A model generated the notes under the pieces. It saw nothing but the letters and a program-made list of their open reading frames with translations. It was not told the DNA's origin and did not search any database. A DNA stretch of 64,000 bases from Lachnospiraceae bacterium GAM79 (GTDB taxonomy: Bacteria > Bacillota > Clostridia > Lachnospirales > Lachnospiraceae): assembly GCA_003584705.1 (NCBI GenBank), contig AP018536.1, positions 2,790,001-2,854,000 of the forward strand, given 5' to 3'. Shown here piece by piece: positions 56,682 through 64,000 of this stretch (position 1 is its first letter; the number at the start of each line of letters is the position of its first letter). Position numbers and translations under genes: made by a program.

Positions 56682-57746
56682 CTAAGCGGAAACGGGGAGT
56701 ATGACCACAAAAGAAATCGTCTCATTTTCACTGGTAACAGTAATCGTTCCACTATGCAGATGTATAATTTCTTCCGCAATCGAAAGTCCCAGCCCTGCAC
56801 CTCCTGTATCGGAAAGCCGGGCTTCGTCCAGACGGTTGAATTTTTCAAATATGCCTGCAAGCTGCTCCGGTTGAATTGTCTTTCCATGATTTTTAAAGAC
56901 AATCCGAACACAGTCTCCCTGCTTCTTTGCTTCTATTGTAATCTCTGTCTGTGGGTAGCTGTATGCTGCCGCATTTTTCAGGAGATTACTAAAAACCCGC
57001 GCCAGTTTTTCCGGGTCGGCATTTACGGATAAATCATCATCCGCTGTAATGGTGATTGTATTGCCGTTTGTAGAAAGAGACGGGTATATTTCATCTATTA
57101 TCTGTGCAAACAGGCAATGCAGGTCTACGGTTTCTTTCTTTAATGAAACAGTGTGTGCATTGTATTTGGTAATTTCAAAAAGCTCATTTAGCAGTTTTTC
57201 CAGCCGGTCAGCCTTATCCAGTGCAACCTTGACATACTTTTCTTTCTGTAGTTCGGGCATATCTGGTGCCTCATGGAGCAGGCTCAGATAACCGATCACG
57301 GTTGTCAATGGTGTGCGAATATCATGGGCCAGATACATGATAATCTCATTCTTTTTGTCCTCGGCTTGCTTTGCGGCCTGCCTGCTTAATAAAACGGACA
57401 TCTTGATCTGGTTTAACTGCCGCTCGGATTCTTTCAGCGGGTCTGATAATTCCACCGGCTGATCGCTTTCCTCATAAACGGTTTGTGTTGCAGAAATGAC
57501 CTCATCCAGATATCCCCAGGGCTTGTTCCAAAAGTAATTAAAAATGCAGATAAAGCCGATGATTAAATAGACAATAAAAATGACATCTGACCGCCAATGA
57601 AACCATGACAAAATGGTGCTGTCAGATTTTGAGAACGCATATTCCAGAAACAAAGTTAGTCCCAAACCTACCACAGCATACAAGAACAGCGACAAATATA
57701 AATGCAGTCCTAGCCGTCTTTTTGTAATCGTTTTTTTGTTTCGCAT
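56682..57746 (-). CDS. Sensor histidine kinase (VanS-like)
   Basis: This is a 354-residue protein from ATG 57746 (GGAGG 7 nt upstream). It has two membrane helices (about 15-35 and 55-72) with a short outer loop, a phospho-accepting H141 in MYLAHDIRTPLTTVIGY, an N box (SNLLKNAAAY) and a G box (GGAGLGLSIAEEI). It probably senses an envelope stress or peptide and phosphorylates the response regulator at 58282-58977. Confidence 0.92.
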   Translation of the reverse strand: MRNKKTITKRRLGLHLYLSLFLYAVVGLGLTLFLEYAFSKSDSTILSWFHWRSDVIFIVYLIIGFICIFNYFWNKPWGYLDEVISATQTVYEESDQPVELSDPLKESERQLNQIKMSVLLSRQAAKQAEDKKNEIIMYLAHDIRTPLTTVIGYLSLLHEAPDMPELQKEKYVKVALDKADRLEKLLNELFEITKYNAHTVSLKKETVDLHCLFAQIIDEIYPSLSTNGNTITITADDDLSVNADPEKLARVFSNLLKNAAAYSYPQTEITIEAKKQGDCVRIVFKNHGKTIQPEQLAGIFEKFNRLDEARLSDTGGAGLGLSIAEEIIHLHSGTITVTSENETISFVVILPVSA

Positions 57747-57759
57747 AAGCATACCTCCC

Positions 57760-58266
57760 TCAATTCGCAAGCAAAAGAAGCGCCAGTAAGCCAACGATAG
57801 CAGCACTTGTGATTACAGCAAGAATAAAAAACAATTTGTCCGCTCTGGCCCTGTTTTTGAGCAGCCGGACCATAATGCCATATAAAGCAATTCCTAAAAG
57901 GCCGCCCGTGGTGTTAGTAAGCAAGTCGGTAATGTCAGAACGGCCTACGGCAAGGATATATTGAGCCGTTTCCAGTAATAAACTCGATCCAGCGATAATA
58001 ACCAGCTTTACATGGAATCTGCTTTCTGGCAAAAGCATCTGTAAATAGATTCCCATAGGGATAAAGATCAGAAGATTCTCCAGCACTTCTTTTATGTGGA
58101 ATCCCGCACCGACTTCATTATCGTAGTGGAACGGGATCAGGTTCACACTTCGCAGAGCGTCCAGATCGCTGATAGAAAATTGCAGTTTAAATAGTATAAT
58201 CCAGATCAAAAGTGCCAGATAAATCAAGAAAAGAACTGACACCCATGGTTTCAATTTCCTGTTCAT
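57760..58266 (-). CDS. VanZ-family membrane protein
   Basis: This 168-residue protein has four to five membrane helices and the VanZ pattern VNLIPFHYDNEVG and GRSDITDLLTNTTGGLLGI. VanZ gives low-level teicoplanin resistance in Tn1546; the function of relatives is open. It lies between response regulator and kinase genes and is co-transcribed with them. Confidence 0.85.
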   Translation of the reverse strand: MNRKLKPWVSVLFLIYLALLIWIILFKLQFSISDLDALRSVNLIPFHYDNEVGAGFHIKEVLENLLIFIPMGIYLQMLLPESRFHVKLVIIAGSSLLLETAQYILAVGRSDITDLLTNTTGGLLGIALYGIMVRLLKNRARADKLFFILAVITSAAIVGLLALLLLAN

Positions 58267-58281
58267 TCGTTTCCCTTTCTC

Positions 58282-58977
58282 TTAAATCTTATAACCTACG
58301 CCCCAGATTGTTTTAATATATTGTGGCGTATCAGATGTGTCTTTCAGTTTTTCGCGCAGATGCCGGATATGCACCGTAATGGTGCTGCTGTTTTTGGAGT
58401 AATATTCATCTTTCCAGACTGCATGAAACAAGTCCTCAATGCTCACAACATTTCCTGTGTTTTCCAAAAGAACCTGTAAGATTGAAAATTCTGTCGGGGT
58501 CAACGATACTGCTTCGCCCTCCAACAGGCACTCATGCGTTTGAGTATTCAGCCGCAATTTGTGGTAGGAAAGCTCCGGCTTTGCTTTTTTCTCTACTGCG
58601 GGAGCAGAATATTTTTTATAGCGTCTTAGCTGGGCCTTTACCCTGGCTACTACCTCCAACGGGCGGAACGGTTTTGTCACATAATCATCAGCGCCTAACG
58701 TAAGCCCGGTGATCTTGTCTGTTTCTTCAATCTTAGCCGTTAGCATGATAATGGGATAGGTGTATTTTTCGCGAATAAGCTGGCAAAGAGAAAAGCCGCT
58801 CATATCCGGGAGCATAATATCCAGTATTGCAAGATCAATCTCGTTATTTTCAATGCACTGGATGGCATCCTGGGCGCAGTAATACTTATAAACAATGTAG
58901 TTCTCATTTTGTAAATAGACTTCCAACAGGTTTGCAATATCCCGCTCATCGTCTACAACTAATATCTTTTCAGCCAT
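58282..58977 (-). CDS. OmpR/VanR-type response regulator
   Basis: This 231-residue protein has a receiver domain with D53 (LAILDIMLPDMSG) and K in TKPFRPLEV, and a winged-helix output domain (LTPTEFSILQVLLENTGNVV, then ITVHIRHLREKL). It heads the five-gene cassette RR-VanZ-HK-ATPase-permease and probably controls it. The 272 bp upstream hold the promoter. Confidence 0.95.
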   Translation of the reverse strand: MAEKILVVDDERDIANLLEVYLQNENYIVYKYYCAQDAIQCIENNEIDLAILDIMLPDMSGFSLCQLIREKYTYPIIMLTAKIEETDKITGLTLGADDYVTKPFRPLEVVARVKAQLRRYKKYSAPAVEKKAKPELSYHKLRLNTQTHECLLEGEAVSLTPTEFSILQVLLENTGNVVSIEDLFHAVWKDEYYSKNSSTITVHIRHLREKLKDTSDTPQYIKTIWGVGYKI

Positions 58978-59249
58978 ATTATCAACCTCATTCTGTGTTC
59001 CTATTTTATCAAGTATAGCAGACGTTATGCTGTCAGTCTCAATGATTTACATGAGAAATTATTAAGATTTTCCTAAGCCCGTAAACACAGCTGCCTGCTC
59101 TATAACTTGTTATGAAAGCAAATGCTCCGCAATTTTTAATCATTTGATTACCGATGTCCTTATTATACTTTGTCCTTTCACAATAGTGCAAGGTGGGAAA
59201 TGCACTGAACGTGTTATAAAAATAAACAGAGGCCGCAAAAATGACAAAG
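58978..59249 (-). promoter_or_regulatory. 272-bp region upstream of the response regulator
   Basis: It is AT-rich and without a credible gene. The minus strand has TATTATA-like stretches near 59160-59170 and CTTGATAAAATAG near 59000-59015 that could serve as promoter elements. It marks the boundary between cargo and the TnpV/recombinase end. Confidence 0.3.
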
Positions 59250-59603
59250 CTAATCAAAAATCAGTTCTGATAGTACAATTTCCTCGGCCTGCGCCCTGCA
59301 ATTATTTGCAAGCCCCACCCACTTCATTTGATCGGCGGCCTTTAGTTCCTCGGTCGCACCGGCGGCTTTCATAAGCTGCGGCATGAGAATGTCCATGCGC
59401 GCATTTGCCACCTCGTCAATCTCTAACAGGTGGGAATACAGCTTCTCAGAGAGTAACAGGCTGCTGTAAAGGGCGGGGCGGTATTCTTTCAAATACCGCT
59501 GCCGCATACGCCCATACTTGCCGATGGGCTTGTCCAGCTGTTCTGCCAGCTTCAGATTTGGGATGTAGTAATCTCCAACACGGATATAGGTCAGCTCTTT
59601 CAT
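59250..59603 (-). CDS. tnpV: TnpV-family protein of element C
   Basis: This 117-residue protein has the TnpV pattern IRVGDYYIPNLKLAEQLDKPIG, GRMRQRYLKEYRPAL and ANNCRAQAEEIVL. It lies 16 bp after the recombinase stop, as TnpV follows TnpX in Tn4451. It is a relative of 34360-34749. Confidence 0.85.
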   Translation of the reverse strand: MKELTYIRVGDYYIPNLKLAEQLDKPIGKYGRMRQRYLKEYRPALYSSLLLSEKLYSHLLEIDEVANARMDILMPQLMKAAGATEELKAADQMKWVGLANNCRAQAEEIVLSELIFD

Positions 59604-59619
59604 GTGAAATCCTCCTTTG

Positions 59620-61500
59620 TCATACAGCGGCGCGGGTCTGCGCCAGGGCTTTCTGCGGCTCCTGCTTCGGTAACTGGCTCACTGGAATAAACACGCCTCT
59701 TGCCATATCCTCTGCCCGGATAGCCGCTTTCTTAGCGTCCATTTCCGCTTTTTTCTTTGCCTTGATCTTGTCCTCATACCGTTTCTGTGCACCGCTGGCT
59801 TTCCGCTTCAAATAGTTCTGATGAAGCCTGTCCTTGCGTTCCTCTTTCTTCCGCAGGGCTTCTAATTCCTCCGGGGTCAGATCAACTTCCCCGAAGTGGG
59901 GCGGAACATATTTTCCGACAAAGTTGAAATAAATCTCAATCTCCTGTGTGGTTTCAATGCTGCCTTTCCGGTCGCGTTCATGGACAAGGATTTTCTCTAC
60001 AAACTCATTGAGCATGGCGGTTGTCAGATTGTCAAAATTCTCATACTTGTCAATCAGCGAGATAAACTTCTCCGCAGATTTCCGTGTCTGCTCGTAGTCC
60101 CGGATTGCCTTTTCCAGCTCTGCGATCTCGCTGGCAAGCTCCCCCTGTTCTTTCGCGTACTGTGCGTCAAGGGCGGCATACCGGGCATCCGGCAGCTTGC
60201 CTAACACGTTATCCTCATAAATCCGGCACATCAGCTTTTCCAGTTCCCCGGCGCGTTTCTGTGCGGCGGCCAGCCGCTTTTTCTTTTTGGAAATGTTGCT
60301 GGCCTGCTGTGCCGCCTGTGTCTCCTGAACAGTCCGAACAAACTCAGTGCGGTTGTTCTTGGAGTAATCGGCAATCGCCCGGAGCATATCGGAAACAAGG
60401 TTCAGAACCGCGCTCTCGTTGATCCGGTGCTGTGTGGGGCAGAGGACGCCCACCGGTGTCTTGCTGTAATTGGCACAGGTATATTGCGAAATACGCTTGC
60501 CGTTGTTCATGCGGTGGACATACATCTTTGCGCCGCAGTCGGCACAGTAGAGAAGTCCGGTCAGAGGGGCGGCCTCGCCCCAGCCGTCCGGGTATCGCTT
60601 CACATTCCCCCGGATGCGCTGCACATTATCAAAGGTTTCCTGGTCGATGATTGCTTCATGGGTATTTTCAAAAATTGTCCATTCGCTTTCATCGACATAG
60701 TGGCTTTTCTTGTCTTTGAAGTGCTTGCGGGTCTTGAAATTGATGGTATGGCCTAAGTATTCGCGCTTTTTCAGAATATTCACGATAGTGGACGATCCCC
60801 AGCCGTAAATGTCTTTGACCGTCTTATTTTTGTTCACGCCCTCGCCGTACCGGGCAAGGTGGACGGACGGGATTTCCACTTTCTGCTGCTTCAAAAGCTG
60901 TGAGATTTGGTACGGGCCGAATCCCTCCATTGTCAGCCGGAAAATCTGCTTGACAACGGCGGCAGCTTCTTCATCCACAAACCAGTGTTCCCGCTTCTCG
61001 TCCCACAGGTAGCCGTAAATGACAGTGCCAGTCAGGTGCTTTCCGCTCATGCCTTTCGCCTTGAACACGGATTTGATCTTCTTGCTGGTATCACGGGCAT
61101 AATACTCGTTCATAATGTTGCGGAAAGGGGTAAAATCGTCATCGCCGTTGATACTGTCCACACCGTCATTGATGGCAATGAGCCGCACGCCCTTGATTCG
61201 CAGAATCTCCATGATCTGACCGACTTTAAGATAGTCGCGTCCTAACCGGCTCATGTCTTTGATGATGATTGCCTCCACACGGCCAGCCTCGACTTCCTCC
61301 ATCATGGCATTAAATCCGGGGCGGTCAAAGCGGGTTCCTGAAATTCCATCGTCCGTAAAGTGGGTCGGGTTGGGAAAACCGTTGCGTCTGGCGTAGTCCT
61401 CCAGCATGGATTTCTGATTGCTGATGGAGTTGGATTCTCCATTCAGTTCATCGTCATGGCTCAATCTTTCGTACAAAGGTGTTATTTTAGTTTTCAGCAT
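59620..61500 (-). CDS. Large serine recombinase of element C
   Basis: This is a 626-residue protein from ATG 61500 (GGAGG 7 nt upstream). It has S14 in LYERLSHDDELNGES, IKDMSRLGRDYLKVG, a recombinase domain (MEGFGPYQISQLL), a zinc ribbon (CADCGAKMY...CANYSKTPVGVLC), a coiled coil and an extra basic C-terminal tail (about 540-626) absent from the recombinases of elements A and B. It integrates element C in virD4. The start overlaps the small resolvase-like gene. Confidence 0.95.
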   Translation of the reverse strand: MLKTKITPLYERLSHDDELNGESNSISNQKSMLEDYARRNGFPNPTHFTDDGISGTRFDRPGFNAMMEEVEAGRVEAIIIKDMSRLGRDYLKVGQIMEILRIKGVRLIAINDGVDSINGDDDFTPFRNIMNEYYARDTSKKIKSVFKAKGMSGKHLTGTVIYGYLWDEKREHWFVDEEAAAVVKQIFRLTMEGFGPYQISQLLKQQKVEIPSVHLARYGEGVNKNKTVKDIYGWGSSTIVNILKKREYLGHTINFKTRKHFKDKKSHYVDESEWTIFENTHEAIIDQETFDNVQRIRGNVKRYPDGWGEAAPLTGLLYCADCGAKMYVHRMNNGKRISQYTCANYSKTPVGVLCPTQHRINESAVLNLVSDMLRAIADYSKNNRTEFVRTVQETQAAQQASNISKKKKRLAAAQKRAGELEKLMCRIYEDNVLGKLPDARYAALDAQYAKEQGELASEIAELEKAIRDYEQTRKSAEKFISLIDKYENFDNLTTAMLNEFVEKILVHERDRKGSIETTQEIEIYFNFVGKYVPPHFGEVDLTPEELEALRKKEERKDRLHQNYLKRKASGAQKRYEDKIKAKKKAEMDAKKAAIRAEDMARGVFIPVSQLPKQEPQKALAQTRAAV

Positions 61501-61906
61501 GACGATACCTCCCTCCGAATACAAGCTGTTCCTGCATGCAGCAGAGTGTTGCTCCATTCTCGCTCAAAAGCCGGATGTACTCTTGGAATTGCGGCATATC
61601 CCTTGCAATGCGGGAAGTGCTTTTCACCAGCACTATGTCAGCCTTGCCGCTGCAAATTGCCTGACTGACCTCATTAAGCCCGCCACGGTCTAAAGTTCTT
61701 CCGCCAGCATATTCAGCGGAAATACCCACGATTTCAAGCCCGGCCTGCTCTGCAAATTGCAGGAGTTCTTTTTTCTGCAATTCCAGTGAAAAACCGTCAT
61801 TGTGTGCTACGCGGCAATACAGGTATGCTCTGGAACCTTTCATGCTGTCGCCCTGCGGAAAAGGCCGATACGGTGGGAGTGTTAGGGGTGTTGATGATCT
61901 CATCAT
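61487..61906 (-). CDS. Small resolvase-like protein lacking the catalytic serine, element C
   Basis: This is a 139-residue protein from ATG 61906, with AGGAGG 8 nt upstream. It is a lone resolvase domain with YLYCRVAHNDGFSLELQ, where Ala34 stands in place of the catalytic serine, and VKSTSRIARDM retained. It overlaps the large recombinase by 14 bp. It is equivalent to 251-649 in the backbone. It is probably a non-cutting partner. Confidence 0.75.
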   Translation of the reverse strand: MMRSSTPLTLPPYRPFPQGDSMKGSRAYLYCRVAHNDGFSLELQKKELLQFAEQAGLEIVGISAEYAGGRTLDRGGLNEVSQAICSGKADIVLVKSTSRIARDMPQFQEYIRLLSENGATLCCMQEQLVFGGRYRHAEN

Positions 61907-62000
61907 AGCGTTGTCCTCCTGAAATGAAATATGCTCTAAGTGTCGCTTCACTAACCATGAGAAAAAATCGTGATTAAGAAGTCACTTAGAGCATATAACA
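61907..62000. other. Right end of element C
   Basis: These 94 bp hold the recombinase-binding end. ACACTTAGAGCATAT-like sequence occurs twice in inverted orientation: ATATGCTCTAAGTG at 61929-61942 and CACTTAGAGCATAT at 61983-61996, a 14-bp perfect inverted repeat around a 40-nt centre. It abuts the GG core. Confidence 0.6.
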
Positions 62001-62956
62001 CCCGCCGCCAATTTGTATTTTTTATATTGCTTCACTGCGAAATGGTCGGGGCTGCGTTCTTCCAAATCGGCAAAGAGTAGATCAACGGGGCTTTGGTATT
62101 CCTCGTCGTCCTCGCGTGCTTCGCTTGCATTGATAAGTTCAAGCAGCGTTGTAAAGTTCATTTCCTCGGCGGGGGCTTCATACCAAATATAGCCGATCAA
62201 CGCGCAATATAATAATCTCTCGGCTTTCACCCAAAAATCTTCCGCGCTTTTTTCTCCCTCGCCTTTGGTATTCACGATAAGGGTATTGACAACCTTTAAC
62301 ACGTCCTTTTCGCTGCGGATATAGACAAACGGGTTATAGTGCATACTTTTCCGAAAGTTTATCGTATTCAGTACCTTAATGCGGTAGCCTGCCCGTTGCA
62401 GCAGCTTTCCGCACTCGATTAGGACGGTGCCTTTCGGGTCTGTCAAGACGTAGGAAGAATGAAGCTGCATTAAATTAGGCTTTACAAAAAACCTTGTTTT
62501 TCCGCTGCCGCTGCCGCCGATCACCACAACGTTTTTATTTCTCGCGTATTTCGGCTGCTTCGGGCGGCTGTTCATGGTAAGCCGTTCGGTCTGCGTCAAA
62601 ATGATGTTGTTCTGAAAATCCGGGTCGATGTAGGGCTTTATATCTTCGGCGTTGCCCCATCGGGCGCTGCCGTATTCTGCGCCCTTGCGGTATTTCTTCG
62701 CGTTTTTCCCTTTGACATAGACAATCAGACGGATAACCACCGCGCCGACAATGCCGATAAGTAAATCCAGCGGGTGAACGCTCGGCAAGGCATTTGAAAA
62801 CGCTTCGGAAAATCCCTGTGTGATATTGAGTATCTTTTCGGAAATATCCGCGCCGGGGGCAAGCCGCGCCGCTTGTCCGACTTTATCAAAGAGATAGACA
62901 AAGAACACATACGGGATATTCGGGATTATCAGCTTTTTGTAGTTCATCTGCTTCAT
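62001..62956 (-). pseudogene. virD4 coupling protein, 5' fragment
   Basis: The frame gives about 318 residues: two N-terminal membrane segments (about 12-25 and 63-82), Walker A GGSGSGKT (147-154) and the region up to KQYKKYKLAAG, where element C begins and adds VICSK and a stop. Walker B is on the other fragment (46278-47108), so the product should be inactive. It overlaps PcfB by 4 bp. Confidence 0.9.
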
Positions 62957-63426
62957 ATCTCGCGCCCCCTGTCTATTTTCTTTACCTTGTCGCGGGCGGC
63001 GTTAAGCTGCTTCGCCTTGTCCTTTGCTGCGGCAAGGGCTTTGCGGATAGAGGGCTTTTTGTCCCTGTTCAGCTTCTTTGCGGAAAACTCTTGAAATGCT
63101 GCGGTCATAACGTCCGCGTCCCTGCCTTTGAAAAACACAAGGTAACGGGTCTGTTCGCCCTTAACCTTTTTCAGCGAAAAATCTATGTTGTATTTCTTCG
63201 CGGTACTCTCAAAGGCTTTGATATTGCTGTCGGTGATCTCGATGTTGGAAACACCCGCATTTTGCTTCATAAGCTGCCGCATAGTCTGTTTCCCATGCGG
63301 GGCTTTGCTTTTCTGCTCCAAAAACTTCTTGATTGCTTTCTGCAACGCCTGTTCGGTAAGCCTTGCCGCGCCTTTTCCCACGTTGACGGATAGGGCAATC
63401 GTTTTTTGGGTTACTTCCTCCTGCAA
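62953..63426 (-). CDS. PcfB family (DUF3801) conjugation protein
   Basis: This basic 157-residue protein (VGKGAARLTEQALQKAIKKF and NIEITDSNIKAFESTAKKYN) ends with a Lys/Arg-rich region. PcfB works with the VirD4-type coupling protein PcfC in pCF10 transfer. It overlaps virD4 by 4 bp, so coupling of the two is expected. Confidence 0.85.
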   Translation of the reverse strand: MQEEVTQKTIALSVNVGKGAARLTEQALQKAIKKFLEQKSKAPHGKQTMRQLMKQNAGVSNIEITDSNIKAFESTAKKYNIDFSLKKVKGEQTRYLVFFKGRDADVMTAAFQEFSAKKLNRDKKPSIRKALAAAKDKAKQLNAARDKVKKIDRGREI

Positions 63427-63462
63427 GGTATCAACTCCTTTCCCGGTAAACTGCGGCTATGC

Positions 63463-64000
63463 TCATTTGCTGCCGTAAAAGTCGTGATTGACAAGGGCGG
63501 TATAGTAGCTGTCAATGGTACTCGGCGCGTTGAACAGCACCGCTTTAAGATACTGCTTGATGTTGCGGATTTTGGTTGTGTTCTCCCTCATGCAATCCAA
63601 AACAAACTCAACGTGGCTGCTATTCAGCTTCATAAACTTTGATTTGACAAGTTCGGCGGGGTAGTCGTCCCCGGCGATACGGATTGTCTTTCGGGCTGTG
63701 CAGACGGTTTCCAGCATGATTTCTACAATCTCGTCCAAACGGTCTTTATCCATTTTGGGGTCTTGAATGAGAATGTCATAGTCGATGTTGTCTTTGATAA
63801 TTTCCCGATAAATCTCTATTGCGCTGTTTGTTTTCGCTTCCGTTCTTTTCCTTTCCGGCGGCGTAGCCGCTTCGTCCTGCTCATAAGGCAAGGGATTTAG
63901 GGAATGGAAAGGAATGGAATGGGTACTTGATAAATCAGTAATTGATTGTTCTTTACTTGATATATCTTTATTTAATTGCGTTGGATTTTCCAACGTAGGT
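63463..64000 (-). CDS. Replication-initiator-type protein, C-terminal part (DUF6017-like)
   Basis: At least 179 residues are visible, and the frame stays open to the window edge. The C-terminal domain (IYREIIKDNIDYDILIQDPK, then RIAGDDYPAELVKSKFMKLN and HVEFVLDCMRENTTKIRNIK) matches the C-terminal part of the RepA-like initiators of Tn1549-type ICEs. The N-terminal winged helix should lie outside. It would begin the backbone transfer operon. Confidence 0.75.
   Translation of the reverse strand, partial: PTLENPTQLNKDISSKEQSITDLSSTHSIPFHSLNPLPYEQDEAATPPERKRTEAKTNSAIEIYREIIKDNIDYDILIQDPKMDKDRLDEIVEIMLETVCTARKTIRIAGDDYPAELVKSKFMKLNSSHVEFVLDCMRENTTKIRNIKQYLKAVLFNAPSTIDSYYTALVNHDFYGSK

Larger units (their letters stand above)
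47109..62000 (-). mobile_element. Element C: mobilizable element inserted in virD4
   Basis: This 14.9-kb element is bounded by GG cores (CC on the plus strand at 47107-47108 and 62001-62002). It carries an AbrB/PIN toxin-antitoxin pair, TnpW-like, DnaC-like, RepA, VLP, MobL relaxase, DUF3847, two sigma-like genes, a regulated ABC transporter cassette, TnpV, a large recombinase and a small resolvase-like protein. No secretion genes are present. Removing it restores virD4. Confidence 0.85.

Noticed and set aside
54422..58977. A van glycopeptide resistance operon
   Set aside because: VanR, VanS and VanZ-like proteins are present, but there is no ligase, VanH, VanX or VanY, so the cassette is a regulated ABC exporter unit instead.

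Overview
The window comes from an anaerobic gut-type Firmicute of the class Clostridia. The evidence is a Tn1549/CTn-like conjugation module with clostridial accessory families (Cys-rich VLP and KTR proteins, TnpV, TnpW, DUF4315, DUF4366, Maff2, CD1108-type NlpC/P60 protein) plus tet(W). No chromosomal housekeeping gene, tRNA, rRNA or CRISPR array is visible. Essentially all 64 kb is mobile DNA, read mostly on the minus strand.

The backbone is one integrative conjugative element (ICE) occupying 1-24428, 46090-47108 and 62001-64000. In its own reading direction (right to left) it carries a replication-type protein, PcfB, VirD4 (broken), Maff2 (broken), a VirB6/TrbL-like protein, a radical SAM protein, PrgI, the VirB4 ATPase, a DNA methyltransferase, an NlpC/P60 wall hydrolase, DUF4315, DUF4366, topoisomerase III, a Cys-rich VLP protein, a fused antirestriction giant, and TTRAP. 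An oriT/MobC/MobA module and an XRE regulator lie on the plus strand. A cargo pair (Cys-rich KTR protein plus a Cfr/RlmN-like rRNA methyltransferase) follows, preceded by an attenuator leader. The left end has a sigma-like factor, an HTH protein, TnpW, a small resolvase-like protein and a large serine recombinase that runs off the window. An IS1182-family element (7388-9042) sits in a palindrome between two divergent genes and is flanked by two copies of that palindrome.

Three mobilizable elements are inserted in the ICE transfer genes, each with its own serine recombinase, relaxase and replication-like genes. Element A (24429-35161; MobL relaxase, CHC2 primase, VapE, lipoprotein, DUF1835 cargo) and element B (35172-46089; MOBP relaxase, MobC, RepA, DnaC, tet(W) and a SAM methyltransferase) both interrupt maff2, at sites only about 10 bp apart. 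Element C (47109-62000; MobL relaxase, RepA, DnaC, AbrB/PIN toxin-antitoxin, and a response regulator/VanZ/histidine kinase/ABC transporter cassette) interrupts virD4. Removing the three elements at the inferred 2-bp cores restores in-frame maff2 and virD4.

Taken together, this is an ICE parasitised by IMEs inserted in genes of the secretion machinery they would need for transfer, so ICE transfer should depend on IME excision. The strongest points are the double maff2 insertion, small resolvase-like proteins lacking the catalytic serine beside two large recombinases, a Cfr-like gene behind an antibiotic-type attenuator, 23-bp iteron-like repeats inside the element B rep gene, and an inverted duplication of the oriT-like sequence.
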